Shown: positions 1 to 8,840, counted from the stretch's first letter. The stretch is 64,000 nt of DNA from Myxococcus qinghaiensis (GCF_024198215.1 NZ_JAKCFA010000034.1:40341-104340), one strand, 5' to 3'. Made by a program: numbers and translations. Notes: a model not told the origin generated them from the letters alone.

Positions 1-3000
1 CGTCGTGACGCGGACCCGAGGCGCGGGCTGCGGCTCCGACGGCAGCAGGAAGCCGTCCTTCGGATTGTATTTGATCTTCCCCAGCGGGGTGCCGTCGGCG
101 TTGAGCACCTCGACCTTGGTCTTGTTGTCGAGGGGCGGCGTCCCTGGCATCGCCTGCAGCGCGACCACGGCGGTGGTCGGGTCCACCTTCTTGCCGTTGG
201 TCAGGTTGACCGGCGCCGCCTGATTGACGTTGGCGCGGTCCTGGAAGTTCGTGCTCGCCAGGTGCTCACGCGCGTCCTGCATGCCCGTGGTCGTCGCGTT
301 CAGGCGCGAGACGTCATCCAGCATGGCCACGAAGCCACGGCCCTTGTCGACCGAGTCCACCTGCCCCGCGTGCTGCGTGAGCTGGCGCTCGACGCTGGCG
401 ATGCGCGCCTCCAGGTCCTTGAGCTGTTCGGCCGTCGCGGGCGTCGTCCTGCCCGCCGCGCCGGAGACCGCCTCGTTGAGGCTGGCCTGCGCGGCCTCCA
501 GGTTCTTGAGGATGCCGGAGAGCTTCTGCACCTCCAGGTTGGACTCGAAGCCCTGCGTGCCGTAGCCGGGCATGCCGGTGATGGCCTGCTTCACCTTGTC
601 GATGAGCTGGCGCACCTTGCCCATGGTGCCCTCGTAGCGCTGGAGGACGCGCGCCGTCTCCATGTGCGCCTGGATGTCCTCCTTCGTCGCGTCCGGGCCC
701 GCCTCGATGTGCACCTTGCCGTTGTCGTAGCGCACCTGCGTCGTGCGGCCCTGGAGCTCCGGGTTGCGCACCACGGGCACGGGAGGACGTCCTGTGTTGT
801 CGGTGCCCACCTCGGGCCGCGTGGGAGCCGCAGTCGGAGGCAGGGGGATGAGCTGTCCCGTCGCCGGGTTCACCCGGTACTCGGTCGGAGTCGTGGGCCT
901 GTTTTCCACCCGGTTCTGGGGAGGACGCCCGGTCTGCTCGGGTCCACCCGTCGGAGCGCCCGTGCGAGTATCGGTACCGGGGCTCGTCGTCGTGGTGCCC
1001 GGCTTCGGCTTGTTCGTACCGTTGGTGCCGTTCGTACCGTTGGTGCCGTTCGTACCGTTGGTGCCGTTCGAGCCATTGGTACCGTTCGAGCCGTTGCTGC
1101 CATTCGACCCGTCGCTGCCGTGGCGTCGGCGTCCGCCGAGGCTGACGGTGGTGCCGGCGCCGCCATTGCCGCCCTCGGCCGTGACGTCGCGGTGCCGCCC
1201 GTTGAGCTCGAAGTCGACGACGCCCAGCTTCGCGCCCACGCCCAGCTCGCGGTCCGTGAACGAGCCGGTGGTGAACCGCGCATCCACGTCCACGCCTTCG
1301 AAGGCGGTGTCGAACTTCCCGTCCATCAGGTTCTTCGTCACCTGTTGGAGCTGCTCACCCTTCAGCCCGCTGATCTCCGCGGTGAAGAACTGTCCCTTCG
1401 GCCCCGCGTCCACCGAGCCCTCCACGGAGATGCTCGTCTCCGCGGGCCCCGCGAACGGGGCGGTGCCCGGGCTCGCCAGGAACGCCAGCACGTCCTTGGC
1501 GTCCAGCTTGCTCGCGTCCAGCGGGATGCTGGTCTCCAGGCTCACGGAGCCGGTGATTTCTCCGCCGAGGTTGAGGCCCGCCGCGCCCTTGAGTCCGCCG
1601 GCGATGCTCGCCGCGCCGGAGCCCTCGATTTCGAGCGAGCGCACCAGGTTGGTGGGCTTGCCCTTCTCGAACTCCACCCGGAAGCTCGTCGTCGCGCCGA
1701 TGCTCGCGGACAGCTCCGCGCTGGCCGGGCCGAACTTCCCGCCGAGGCCGGCCTCCGCCTCCGCGCCGATGTTCACCTCCATGGCCGACAGGTGGTCGAG
1801 GAGGAACTTGTGGTCCTCGCCTCCGGACGCCAGCGCCGCGGGGCCCTTGCCCAGGATGACGGCCGCCTTGGCCGCCTCCTCCGGCGTATCGAACGTCATC
1901 TCCATGCGGCCACCGGCCGACACGGACGCCGAGCCCACCAGGCCCACGCCCACGTCACCCGTCACTTCGGCGGAGAGCTGGTACTTGCCGTCGGCGGTCT
2001 TCTCGACCTCGACCTCGCCCTCGATGCCCGCCTTGAGGCCGACCTTGACGTCCAGGTTGCCGCTCAACGTCAGCGTGTCGCCCGCGCTGTTGAGCTTCTT
2101 GATTTCGTCCGCCACCGCGTCTTCGATGGGCGCGGTCACCTGGTCGATGACGTAATCAATCGGCTTGAGCACCACGTCCTTGGCGAAGCCCAGCGCGTCC
2201 TTGGCGAAGTCGCCCGCGATGCCCGCCAGGTCACTCAGGCCCTCGGTGACGAAGTCCTTCGCGTCCTGGTACCAGGGGAGCTGGCGCTCCTTGTCGAGCT
2301 CCTTGGGCTTCGCGCCCGACGCCACCTTGCCGTCAGCGCCCGTCTCGAACTCGACGTGGTCGTACTTCCACCGGTTGTCGTCCGCCTCCTGGAGGCTCTT
2401 CACCTCCGTGGGCTCGTGCTTCATCTGAAGCTGGCCGTCGGGGCCCACCGTGCCGGAGGACTTCGACACCGTCTGCGTCCGGTTCGCGTAGCCCTCGTCG
2501 AAGCGGCTGCCGTCCGGGTCATACCCCGTCACGGTGGTGTTGCTGGTGATGTTGCCCTGCGCCTGTCGGGTGAGCGCGGGCAGCGAGTCCGTGGACGCGG
2601 CGTCCTTGGGCCCGTACGTGACTTCCTGCTGGCTGCGCGCCACCTGCACGCCGTTGCCGTTCTTGTCCGACGCGAGCGGCTGCGTGGACACCGACTCCGT
2701 CTTCTGGGTGGAGGTCGCGGGCTCGCCCTTCGCGTTGAAGCGAATCTCCTCCGTCGTCGTGAGGCTGGACTCGCCGGGCTTGAGGGAGGTGGGGTCCCGG
2801 TTCGTGTCGTGGTGGTCTTCGCCCTTGGAGGCGTCGTTCAGGGCCTTGCCCTGCTTCGCCTCGAAGTCGCTGATGGCGTTGGCGTCGAAGCCCGGCGTGT
2901 GAATCTCCGTCTTCTTCACCTGCTTGGCGGGCAGGCCCTGCGCGTTGAACTCCGTGTCCGTCGTCACCGTCGTCGGGCCCTGGGGCGTGCCGGGCCGTCC

Positions 3001-4053
3001 CACCAGCGCCGCCGAGGCCTTCTCCATCCGCACTTCATCGGAGCGCGACTGGGGTACTGACGTAGCGGGGTTGTACTTCGTGGTGGACGTGGAGGTGGTG
3101 AGGCCCGTCTCCGGGCTCTGCGTCGTCTGGCTCTTGCGCGACTCGAGGCTGGTCGTCTTCCCCTTCGCGTCCGCGGACTTCGTCCACGTCGTCTCGCGCG
3201 TTCCACCTTCCTTCGGTGACTCCTTCGCCGTCACCGTGGACGTGTAGCTGCCGTCCGGCTTGATGGTGACGGTGTTGCCGCTCTTCGCGTCGGAGAGCTG
3301 CGTCTCGCCGGTGAGGGCGTTCTTCTTCACGTCGTACGTCGCGCCGGAGGACGGGTCCTTGAACTTCTGGCCGTCCTTCAGCTTCGTCGCGTCCTGCACG
3401 TCCTTGGCGTCCACCGCGTCGAGCGCCTCGGGAGGCCTCTCGCCCGCGACGGGCTGCTGCGCGGGGGCCTCGGCCTTCGGCGGCGCGGTGGTGCCGAGCA
3501 GCTTCTCCAGCTCCGCCTTGCGGCTGGTGCCCTCGAAGGCGGAGACCAGCTCGTTCTTCTTCGGCTTGACGCTGTCGATGTCCTTCTGCGTGTAGGGCTG
3601 AGGCTTCTTCTCCTCGGTGGCGGCGGTGTTCGCCTTGCCCATGGCCTCTTCGGCCTTCTTCGCGGTGAGGGCGACCTTCTCCTCGGCGGCCTGGAGCTGC
3701 TTCTCCGCGGCGGCGGACTTCTGCGCGGCGGCCTGCTTCGCCTTCTCCGCGTTGGCGGCCTCCGTCTTCGTCCGCTGCGCCTCCTCGGGCTTCTGGCCGG
3801 GCTTCTGCGCGTTCTTCTGGGCGTCGGCGGCGGCCTTCTGCGCGGCGGCTTGCTGTCGCTTCGCGGCCTCCGCGGCCTGACGAGCGGCTTCAGCGGCCTT
3901 GCGTGCGGCCTCCGCGGCCTTGCGTGCGGCCTCCGCGGCCTTGCGCGCTGCTTCCGCTCGCTGGCGAGCTTCCTCGGCGCGACGTGCTGCTTCCGCTGCT
4001 GCTGCCGCGCCTGAAGCTCCTGAACCACCACCCGTGGGTGACAGACCGCCCAT
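1..4053 (-). CDS. Giant Ala-coiled-coil and Asn-Gly-repeat protein, partial (3' end off window)
   Basis: The frame opens with ATG at 4053 (MGGLSPTGGG) behind an AAGGGG ribosome site and stays open for 1351 codons to the left edge. I do not recognise a family. Order of regions: a short Gly/Ser start; an Ala/Lys/Glu/Gln-rich heptad-repeat segment (about residues 12-140) that should form a long helix or coiled coil; a Ser/Thr/Lys-rich segment of short beta-like repeats (about 190-560); an amphipathic helical stretch (about 600-660); a Gly/Val/Ala-rich beta-repetitive region (about 670-970); an NGT/NGS tandem repeat (about 978-1014); a Pro/Thr-rich linker; and a C-terminal helical part. There is no signal peptide and no transmembrane helix. 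The mosaic layout resembles surface, filament or large delivered-effector proteins of myxobacteria, but that is inference and the C-terminus is not visible. Confidence 0.75.
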   Translation of the reverse strand, partial: MGGLSPTGGGSGASGAAAAAEAARRAEEARQRAEAARKAAEAARKAAEAARKAAEAARQAAEAAKRQQAAAQKAAADAQKNAQKPGQKPEEAQRTKTEAANAEKAKQAAAQKSAAAEKQLQAAEEKVALTAKKAEEAMGKANTAATEEKKPQPYTQKDIDSVKPKKNELVSAFEGTSRKAELEKLLGTTAPPKAEAPAQQPVAGERPPEALDAVDAKDVQDATKLKDGQKFKDPSSGATYDVKKNALTGETQLSDAKSGNTVTIKPDGSYTSTVTAKESPKEGGTRETTWTKSADAKGKTTSLESRKSQTTQSPETGLTTSTSTTKYNPATSVPQSRSDEVRMEKASAALVGRPGTPQGPTTVTTDTEFNAQGLPAKQVKKTEIHTPGFDANAISDFEAKQGKALNDASKGEDHHDTNRDPTSLKPGESSLTTTEEIRFNAKGEPATSTQKTESVSTQPLASDKNGNGVQVARSQQEVTYGPKDAASTDSLPALTRQAQGNITSNTTVTGYDPDGSRFDEGYANRTQTVSKSSGTVGPDGQLQMKHEPTEVKSLQEADDNRWKYDHVEFETGADGKVASGAKPKELDKERQLPWYQDAKDFVTEGLSDLAGIAGDFAKDALGFAKDVVLKPIDYVIDQVTAPIEDAVADEIKKLNSAGDTLTLSGNLDVKVGLKAGIEGEVEVEKTADGKYQLSAEVTGDVGVGLVGSASVSAGGRMEMTFDTPEEAAKAAVILGKGPAALASGGEDHKFLLDHLSAMEVNIGAEAEAGLGGKFGPASAELSASIGATTSFRVEFEKGKPTNLVRSLEIEGSGAASIAGGLKGAAGLNLGGEITGSVSLETSIPLDASKLDAKDVLAFLASPGTAPFAGPAETSISVEGSVDAGPKGQFFTAEISGLKGEQLQQVTKNLMDGKFDTAFEGVDVDARFTTGSFTDRELGVGAKLGVVDFELNGRHRDVTAEGGNGGAGTTVSLGGRRRHGSDGSNGSNGSNGTNGSNGTNGTNGTNGTNGTNGTNKPKPGTTTTSPGTDTRTGAPTGGPEQTGRPPQNRVENRPTTPTEYRVNPATGQLIPLPPTAAPTRPEVGTDNTGRPPVPVVRNPELQGRTTQVRYDNGKVHIEAGPDATKEDIQAHMETARVLQRYEGTMGKVRQLIDKVKQAITGMPGYGTQGFESNLEVQKLSGILKNLEAAQASLNEAVSGAAGRTTPATAEQLKDLEARIASVERQLTQHAGQVDSVDKGRGFVAMLDDVSRLNATTTGMQDAREHLASTNFQDRANVNQAAPVNLTNGKKVDPTTAVVALQAMPGTPPLDNKTKVEVLNADGTPLGKIKYNPKDGFLLPSEPQPAPRVRVTT
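1012..1119 (-). repeat. 18-bp tandem repeat encoding NGTNGT / NGSNGS
   Basis: Three near-perfect copies of an 18-bp unit (gttcgtaccgttggtgcc on the plus strand), followed by degenerate copies, all in frame inside the giant minus-strand protein. They encode (Asn-Gly-Thr/Ser)n and end at a Gly-Ser-Asp run. This is a flexible linker that can change length by slippage. A CRISPR is excluded because there are no spacers and the frame is kept. Confidence 0.8.
3859..3960 (-). repeat. 21-bp heptad repeat encoding KAAEAAR
   Basis: About five consecutive in-frame 21-bp units code for Lys/Gln-Ala-Ala-Glu-Ala-Ala-Arg/Lys heptads near the N-terminus of the giant protein. The regular Ala/Glu/Arg heptad predicts a long alpha-helical rod or coiled coil. 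The DNA copies are nearly identical, so the segment probably expands and contracts by recombination or slippage. Confidence 0.75.
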
Positions 4054-4445
4054 GGAACAATCCCCTTTTCGTCAGAACTGACACCCTATTATCGAGAAGG
4101 CGGGCCTAGGGTTACGTCCCGGCTTCCGTGGATCTACGAATAGTTGCCGAATGGGTGCTATCTGGAAACAGGCGCTTGGGACCGACAGCCTTGCCTGGTT
4201 GGGTGCCAAGGACAGGCATGGACCCGGCGCAACTGCTTGCAGCCACGCCGGGTGAAGCCTGTCTTGCCCGCACCGCATCCGGGTGGGGAGCTCGCAGGAT
4301 GGCCTCACCAGAATTCTGGGAGCCTCACCGGAACCCACCAGGTCGTCACTTTCGCTGTGCGGAACGTGGGGTGGTGAACAGCGGCCCGGGGCATCGGGGA
4401 CGCGGTAGTTTGGGGTCCTTGTTCATTCTTCGCCCGAGACACCCC
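4054..4445. other. Intergenic region between divergent genes
   Basis: About 390 bases without a convincing gene, between the giant minus-strand protein and the plus-strand lipoprotein esterase. Short open frames here lack ribosome sites and protein-like composition. The stretch next to 4054-4100 is slightly AT-richer and is the likely promoter of the minus-strand gene; the last 60 bases should hold the promoter of the esterase. No clear -35/-10 pair or operator was recognised. Confidence 0.5.
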
Positions 4446-5402
4446 ATGCATCGTTTCCTCGTCGCCGCCCTGCTCACGCTGTCCCTCGCTGCCTGCTCGG
4501 ATGACCCGGACCCGGTACCGCCGGCGACGGATGGAGGCGCGGACGCGGGCACTCCCGACGGCACGGATGGGGGTTCGGATGCCGGGGTGGATGCGGGCTC
4601 GGACGCGGGGACGGAGCCCTTCCCGGATGCGGGCAGCTCGCACGGGACGGGGAAGCTGCCATGTGACAGCACGGGCACGGTGGTGTCCGACAACCAGACC
4701 TATACGTTCTGCGTCGCGCAGGTGGCGGGCGTCGAGTTGAAGATTGTCGAGCCTCGCACGGGCATCGTCGCCGTGCCGTTGAACCTGGCCATCTACCTGC
4801 ATGGGGATGGGGCGCGGGCGCACACGGGGAACACGGCGCCGCGCCTGCAGTCTCCGTGGGCGTTCGAGCACGACACGCTCTATGTGTCAGCGCTCGCGCC
4901 GAACAAGTGTGCGTGGTGGACGAAGCCCACGTTGACGACGTGCACGGACACGGCGACGGAGGCGGACCGGGATATCTCGGGGGACAACGCGCGGGCGCTG
5001 GCGGAGGTCATCGATACGTTGCGCAAGCGCTGGGACCTCAACAACGAGCCCATCCTGTTCGGCGGGTCCTCGGGTGGCGCGGTGCTCCTCACGGCGAGCT
5101 TCCTGCCGAAGTATGGCAATCGCTATCGCGGTGTCTATGCATTGGGGTGCGGTGGAGAGGCGCCGTGGAGCGGCTCGCTGGACTGGGACAGCACGCGGCC
5201 CGAGCTGAGAGGACCCACGAAGCTGTTCTATTCGTACGGCGACCAGGATGAGTACCTCACGGACATCCGGGCCAGTGTGACGGCGTACCGAGGGTTCTCG
5301 GTGCCGCTGGAGGAGAACGTCATCGCGGGAGCCGCGCACTGCGCGTTCGACCATATCGGCGGCGTGAAGGACATCTGGGCCGGAGCGCTGGACGCGCGGT
5401 AG
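4446..5402 (+). CDS. Lipoprotein alpha/beta-hydrolase (esterase-like)
   Basis: A 318-residue protein starting at MHRFLVAALL. The first 20 residues are a lipoprotein signal (LTLSLAAC lipobox), so it should be anchored in the envelope. A low-complexity Asp/Gly/Ala-rich linker (about residues 22-62) follows, as in many myxobacterial surface lipoproteins. The catalytic part has YLHGDG (oxyanion region), a GxSxG nucleophile elbow with Ser208 in FGGSSGG, an acid candidate in YGDQDEY and a histidine in GAAHCAF, which is a complete hydrolase triad. The layout matches extracellular esterases of the PHB-depolymerase/feruloyl esterase type; the substrate is not readable. An earlier in-frame start at 4128 is rejected because it would bury the signal peptide. 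Confidence 0.8.
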   Translation: MHRFLVAALLTLSLAACSDDPDPVPPATDGGADAGTPDGTDGGSDAGVDAGSDAGTEPFPDAGSSHGTGKLPCDSTGTVVSDNQTYTFCVAQVAGVELKIVEPRTGIVAVPLNLAIYLHGDGARAHTGNTAPRLQSPWAFEHDTLYVSALAPNKCAWWTKPTLTTCTDTATEADRDISGDNARALAEVIDTLRKRWDLNNEPILFGGSSGGAVLLTASFLPKYGNRYRGVYALGCGGEAPWSGSLDWDSTRPELRGPTKLFYSYGDQDEYLTDIRASVTAYRGFSVPLEENVIAGAAHCAFDHIGGVKDIWAGALDAR

Positions 5403-5416
5403 TCGCGGGCGGAGGG

Positions 5417-5442
5417 CCCGGCCGCCCATCTGGGTGGCCGGG
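5417..5442 (+). terminator. Hairpin after the lipoprotein esterase
   Basis: CCCGGCCGCC and GGTGGCCGGG form a 10-bp stem with one G-U pair and a six-base loop, 15 bases after the esterase stop codon. There is no U-tract, so it may work as a weak or Rho-assisted terminator or an mRNA 3' stabiliser. Confidence 0.4.
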
Positions 5443-5588
5443 GCGCGCATTGCATCCTGTCGGCCTCCTGTCGCACGAGCCCTGCATTCTGGAAGGAGTC
5501 TCTTCTGGATTGATGACACGGAGCGGTTCTCGCGTCGAAGACCCTACCTCGTGGATGTCAGAACCATGCACTACCTTTCAAGTAGACC

Positions 5589-6446
5589 ATGGGACCCTAC
5601 TTCGACCTCGTGCTTCGTCGCCTGGTGCAGAACCATCCGGAACATCTGCTCCTGCTCCTCTTTGGCGCTGACGCACCGACCTTCGTGCACGCCGCCGACA
5701 CCAGCCTTCCTCAGTCTGAGCGCCGCGCGGACGCCATCCTGGTCGTGGAGGCCCCCACGGAGCGCTTCGCCGTGGAGCTGGAGATTCAGGCGCAGGCCGA
5801 CCCCGACTTCGTCCGGAGGTTCCTGGATTACACGGTGCGCATCCATCTGCGTGAAGGACTGCCGGTGTTGCCCGTGGTCCTCCTGGTCGTCCCGGAAGCA
5901 GAAGGTGTTCGTCCGCCCTACCTTGTCCACTGTCGAGGCCGCCAGGTGCTTGCCTTTGATTTCTTGGTTGTCAGGCTTTGGGAGGTGGATTTCTCCCAGC
6001 CGGCCCTCCAGGCGGCCACCGGACTCGTGCCGCTCTCGGTTTTGGATGCACGAGCGGGGCCCGAGCGCGCGACCTGGGCCGAAGAACGCTTGCGACAAGC
6101 CAAGGACCTCTCGTCGCAAGAGAGACTGGATTTGCTCATCGTCCTGGGTACCCTTACGTCACGCCGCTTCGGAAGCGAGCGGCTCAGCCAGTCCTTGAGG
6201 AACATCATGATCGACTCACCCTTCTGGGAAGAACTGCGCGCACTGGAGCGGAGTCGCGTTTGTGCCCAGACCCTCGTCACCTTCGCGCGAACCCGAGAGC
6301 TCACGGTGTCCCCCGAGGAGGAACAGCGCCTCGCGGCCATGGACGAATCGGAACTGGCGCGACTCATCACCCTTGCCTTCACCTCCCCAGATGCGGCCCT
6401 CCGAGCAGTTCGCGAGGCCATTGGCCTCCCGACAAGTCGTCACTGA
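5589..6446 (+). CDS. Rpn-like PD-(D/E)XK nuclease family protein
   Basis: A 285-residue soluble protein. The N-terminal half has the nuclease-fold signature of the Rpn/PDDEXK_2 family: Asp48 in RRADAILVVE followed by Glu63, Glu65 and Gln67 in FAVELEIQAQ, then a basic/aromatic helix (FVRRFLDYTVRIH). The C-terminal half is helical and acidic, with LTVSPEEEQRLA near the end. Rpn proteins of E. coli are DNA endonucleases linked to RecA-independent recombination and, in recent work, to phage defence; related proteins are often annotated as putative transposases. No transposon ends or phage genes are beside it. Start ATG 5589 is the first in frame with the conserved N-terminus. Family call fairly good, function uncertain. 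Confidence 0.6.
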   Translation: MGPYFDLVLRRLVQNHPEHLLLLLFGADAPTFVHAADTSLPQSERRADAILVVEAPTERFAVELEIQAQADPDFVRRFLDYTVRIHLREGLPVLPVVLLVVPEAEGVRPPYLVHCRGRQVLAFDFLVVRLWEVDFSQPALQAATGLVPLSVLDARAGPERATWAEERLRQAKDLSSQERLDLLIVLGTLTSRRFGSERLSQSLRNIMIDSPFWEELRALERSRVCAQTLVTFARTRELTVSPEEEQRLAAMDESELARLITLAFTSPDAALRAVREAIGLPTSRH

Positions 6447-6468
6447 GGGCCCGACGAGGTTCCAGACT

Positions 6469-6852
6469 TCAAGCGCTCAGCGGGAGCAGGCGCCCTCGCA
6501 AGAGCCCACCCAGCGTCACGACAGCGGGAAGCAGGGCCTCGGCAAGCAAGAGGCCCAGGTACGTCCGTGCTTCGGATGAAGAGAGCTCGGCCTGGAGGAC
6601 GGGGCCGACGTCCGCGCTGAAGAAGTCGTTCTGAAACCAGACGACGGCCCAGAGAACCGAGAGCGCGCAGGCAACGCGCCACAGCCCGCCTCGGCGCCAC
6701 AGCACGAGCAGGGCACAGAGCATGCACACAGCGAGGGTCGCCAGAACTGGAGCGGGCGCCCAGGGAGCCTGCTGTTTGTCCAGCACCTCCGCCCGGCACA
6801 GGCCAGGGAACATCATGAAGCCCAGCGCGACCCGGTATGCGTATCTGCCCAT
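6469..6852 (-). CDS. Small membrane protein, unknown
   Basis: A 127-residue protein starting at MGRYAYRVAL behind a GAGGAG ribosome site. It has about three to four hydrophobic helices: a short N-terminal one (RVALGFMMF), a strong one (LATLAVCMLCALLVLW), another over RVACALSVLWAVVWF and a last one over LLLAEALLPAVVTLGGLL. No family is recognised. It lies downstream of the ABC importer genes on the same strand, separated by a small ORF, and converges on the Rpn-like gene with 22 bases between. An upstream in-frame extension to 7011 exists but lacks a ribosome site and overlaps the preceding small gene. Confidence 0.6.
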   Translation of the reverse strand: MGRYAYRVALGFMMFPGLCRAEVLDKQQAPWAPAPVLATLAVCMLCALLVLWRRGGLWRVACALSVLWAVVWFQNDFFSADVGPVLQAELSSSEARTYLGLLLAEALLPAVVTLGGLLRGRLLPLSA

Positions 6853-6943
6853 GGATGTGGCTCCTCGGCCTCGGTCATCGACTGGTTGCAAGGAGTCCGC
6901 CAATGCCAGCATGGGCGCCCCACTCTTCCGCGACGGCAACCGC

Positions 6944-7132
6944 CTACCTCCTTGAGTTCCAGCGTTCGAGGAAACCTCGACGCCGTGACTGGCGCTTGCG
7001 CAGGGCCTCATCCTTGCGCGCCTTCACCAACCGACGCACATGCGCGATTCCCCGCAGCTCGCCATGGAAAGCACGTCCCAGTTCGGCTCCCAGTGACAGG
7101 GCTGCCTCCGCCACCGCGCGAAGGAGCCACAC
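6944..7132 (-). CDS. Small basic protein downstream of the ABC permease
   Basis: A 62-residue open frame starting at GTG 7132, with an AAGGAG ribosome site placed 8 bases upstream and overlapping the end of the permease gene. The product (WLLRAVAEAALSLGAELG...) has an amphipathic N-terminal helix and a strongly basic C-terminus (RKRQSRRRGF). The tight spacing after the permease stop (five bases) suggests translational coupling as the fourth gene of the operon. No family recognised. It could be a chance frame, but the ribosome site and position favour a real small gene. Confidence 0.45.
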   Translation of the reverse strand: MWLLRAVAEAALSLGAELGRAFHGELRGIAHVRRLVKARKDEALRKRQSRRRGFLERWNSRR

Positions 7133-7137
7133 CCCGC

Positions 7138-7950
7138 CTACTCCTTCACCGCCCCCGCCGTGAGTCCCGACACAATCCTCCGCTGGAACAACACGGTGAG
7201 CACCACCAGAGGCAGCGTGGCCACCACGGAGGCGGCGGCAATCTCCCCCCACGGTTCACGGTACTCGCTGGCGAACAGGCTGATGGCCACCGGCACCGTG
7301 CGCTTCTCCGGCGTCGTCAAGAACGTCAGCGCGAACAGGAACTCGTTCCACGCGAAGATGAAGACCAGGATCGCCGTCGTCGCCAGGCCCGGCGCCGCCA
7401 GGGGCAACAACACGCGGCGGAACGCCTGGAACGGCGTGCAGCCATCCACCCGCGCCGCCCGATACAGCTCGTCCGGGAGCTGCCGGAAGAACGACGTCAG
7501 CACCCACAGCGTCAACGGCATCGCGAACGTCGCATAGGGCAACGCCAGTCCCACCAGACTGTCCCGCAGCCCCACCGCCCGCAGGATGAGATACAGCGGG
7601 CTCACCGTCGCAATCGGCGGAAACATGCTCACCGCCAGCGCCGCGCTCAACAGCAGGCCCTTGCCTCGAAACTCCAGCTTCGCCAGCGCGAACGCCGCCG
7701 CCGAGCCAATCACCAGACAGAACACCGTCGTCAGCGCCGCCACCACCAGCGAGTTCAACACCACCCGCAGGAACGGCCGCCCCCACAGCACACTCACGTA
7801 GCTCTCCAACGTCAGGTGCGAAGGCCACGAACGGGTCAGCTCGCCATCCGGCCACAGGCTCGTCAGCACCTGCCAGAAGAACGGCCCCAGGAAGAACGTG
7901 AGGAACGCCACCACCGCCAGCGCCGTCCCCAAGCCCGCGCGCTGTCTCAT
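7138..7950 (-). CDS. Carbohydrate ABC transporter permease, MalG type
   Basis: A 270-residue inner-membrane protein with six predicted helices. The cytoplasmic EAA loop, which docks the ATPase, reads YRAARVDGCTPFQAFRRVLL in the expected place (about residues 170-190), followed by the usual LPLAAPGLATTAILVFIFAWNEFLFAL signature of the MalG/CUT1 family (split here by helix order). It partners the MalF-type permease upstream, whose last four bases overlap its ATG (ATGA), showing translational coupling. Substrates of this class are oligosaccharides, disaccharides or glycerol phosphates; the sequence does not say which. Confidence 0.9.
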   Translation of the reverse strand: MRQRAGLGTALAVVAFLTFFLGPFFWQVLTSLWPDGELTRSWPSHLTLESYVSVLWGRPFLRVVLNSLVVAALTTVFCLVIGSAAAFALAKLEFRGKGLLLSAALAVSMFPPIATVSPLYLILRAVGLRDSLVGLALPYATFAMPLTLWVLTSFFRQLPDELYRAARVDGCTPFQAFRRVLLPLAAPGLATTAILVFIFAWNEFLFALTFLTTPEKRTVPVAISLFASEYREPWGEIAAASVVATLPLVVLTVLFQRRIVSGLTAGAVKE

Positions 7951-8840
7951 CGCGCCTCCTCCTGCCGCCCCAGCAAGCGCAGCCACACCGCCGCCAGCAC
8001 GACGACGCACAGGAACGTCGCCACCGACAGCGTGCTCCCGTACCCGAAGTCCCCCGAGCGCATCAGCGTCTTGTACGCGTAGATGCTCAGCGTCTCCGTC
8101 GTGTTCGCCGGCCCTCCCTCCGTCAGCACGTAGATGGCGTCGAACACCCGGAACGCATCCAACGAGCGGAACAACACCGCCAGCAGCAACGCCGGCTTCA
8201 GCAACGGCAAGGTGATGGAGCGGAACGTCCGCCACGGTGACGCGCCATCCACTCGCGCCGCCTTGTAGAGGTCCTCCGGAATGCCTTGCAGCCCCGCCAG
8301 CACCAGCAGCGCCACGAAGGGCGTCGTCTTCCACACGTCCACCAGGATGGCCGCGTGCAACGCATACCCGGGCGCACCCAGCCAGTTGATGTCACTCCCC
8401 AGGAGCAACCGATTGATGAGCCCATAGTCCGGATTGAACATCCACGCCCACAGCCTCGCGCTCACCACGGTGGGAATCGCCCACGGCACCAGCACCGCCG
8501 CGCGCAACAACCCTCGCCCCGGAAACGCGCGCTGTAACAACAGCGCCAACGGCACCGCGAGCAACAGCTCCACCCCCACCGCCACCACCGTGAAGTACGC
8601 GGTGTTCCCCAGCGCCGACCAGAACCGCGCGTCCCCGAGCAGGTACGCGTAGTTCCCCAACCCCACGAAGCGCCGCTCACCGAAGACGAGGATGAAGCGG
8701 TGCAGGCTCAGCCACACCGCCGCGAGAATCGGATACAGCGCCACCGCCGCGAGCACCAGCACCGCGGGCGCCACCAGCCAGTACGCCTGTCTGCGCTCCC
8801 GCTCCAGCGAGCCTCGCGCACGCCCCGGACCCACCGTCAT
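7947..8840 (-). CDS. Carbohydrate ABC transporter permease, MalF/UgpA type
   Basis: A 297-residue inner-membrane protein with six helices, the first at about residues 20-42 (YWLVAPAVLVLAAVALYPIL). The EAA docking loop is DLYKAARVDGASPWRTFRSI, followed by TLPLLKPALLLAVLFRSLDAF, and the conserved IYVLTEGGPANTTETLS stretch is present, all typical of CUT1 permeases such as MalF, UgpA and LacF. It overlaps the binding-protein gene before it and the second permease after it by four bases each. The short N-terminus, without the large MalF P2 loop, is closer to UgpA. Confidence 0.9.
   Translation of the reverse strand: MTVGPGRARGSLERERRQAYWLVAPAVLVLAAVALYPILAAVWLSLHRFILVFGERRFVGLGNYAYLLGDARFWSALGNTAYFTVVAVGVELLLAVPLALLLQRAFPGRGLLRAAVLVPWAIPTVVSARLWAWMFNPDYGLINRLLLGSDINWLGAPGYALHAAILVDVWKTTPFVALLVLAGLQGIPEDLYKAARVDGASPWRTFRSITLPLLKPALLLAVLFRSLDAFRVFDAIYVLTEGGPANTTETLSIYAYKTLMRSGDFGYGSTLSVATFLCVVVLAAVWLRLLGRQEEAR

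Noticed and set aside
1012..1119. Possible CRISPR or repeat array
   Set aside because: The units are contiguous, have no spacers and stay in frame as NGT/NGS codons of a protein.
262..3060. A very long open frame on the plus strand (about 930 codons) opposite the giant protein
   Set aside because: Arg/His/Leu/Val-rich product with no domain pattern and no ribosome site; it is the antisense shadow of the GC-biased minus-strand gene, which has clear in-frame repeats and start.
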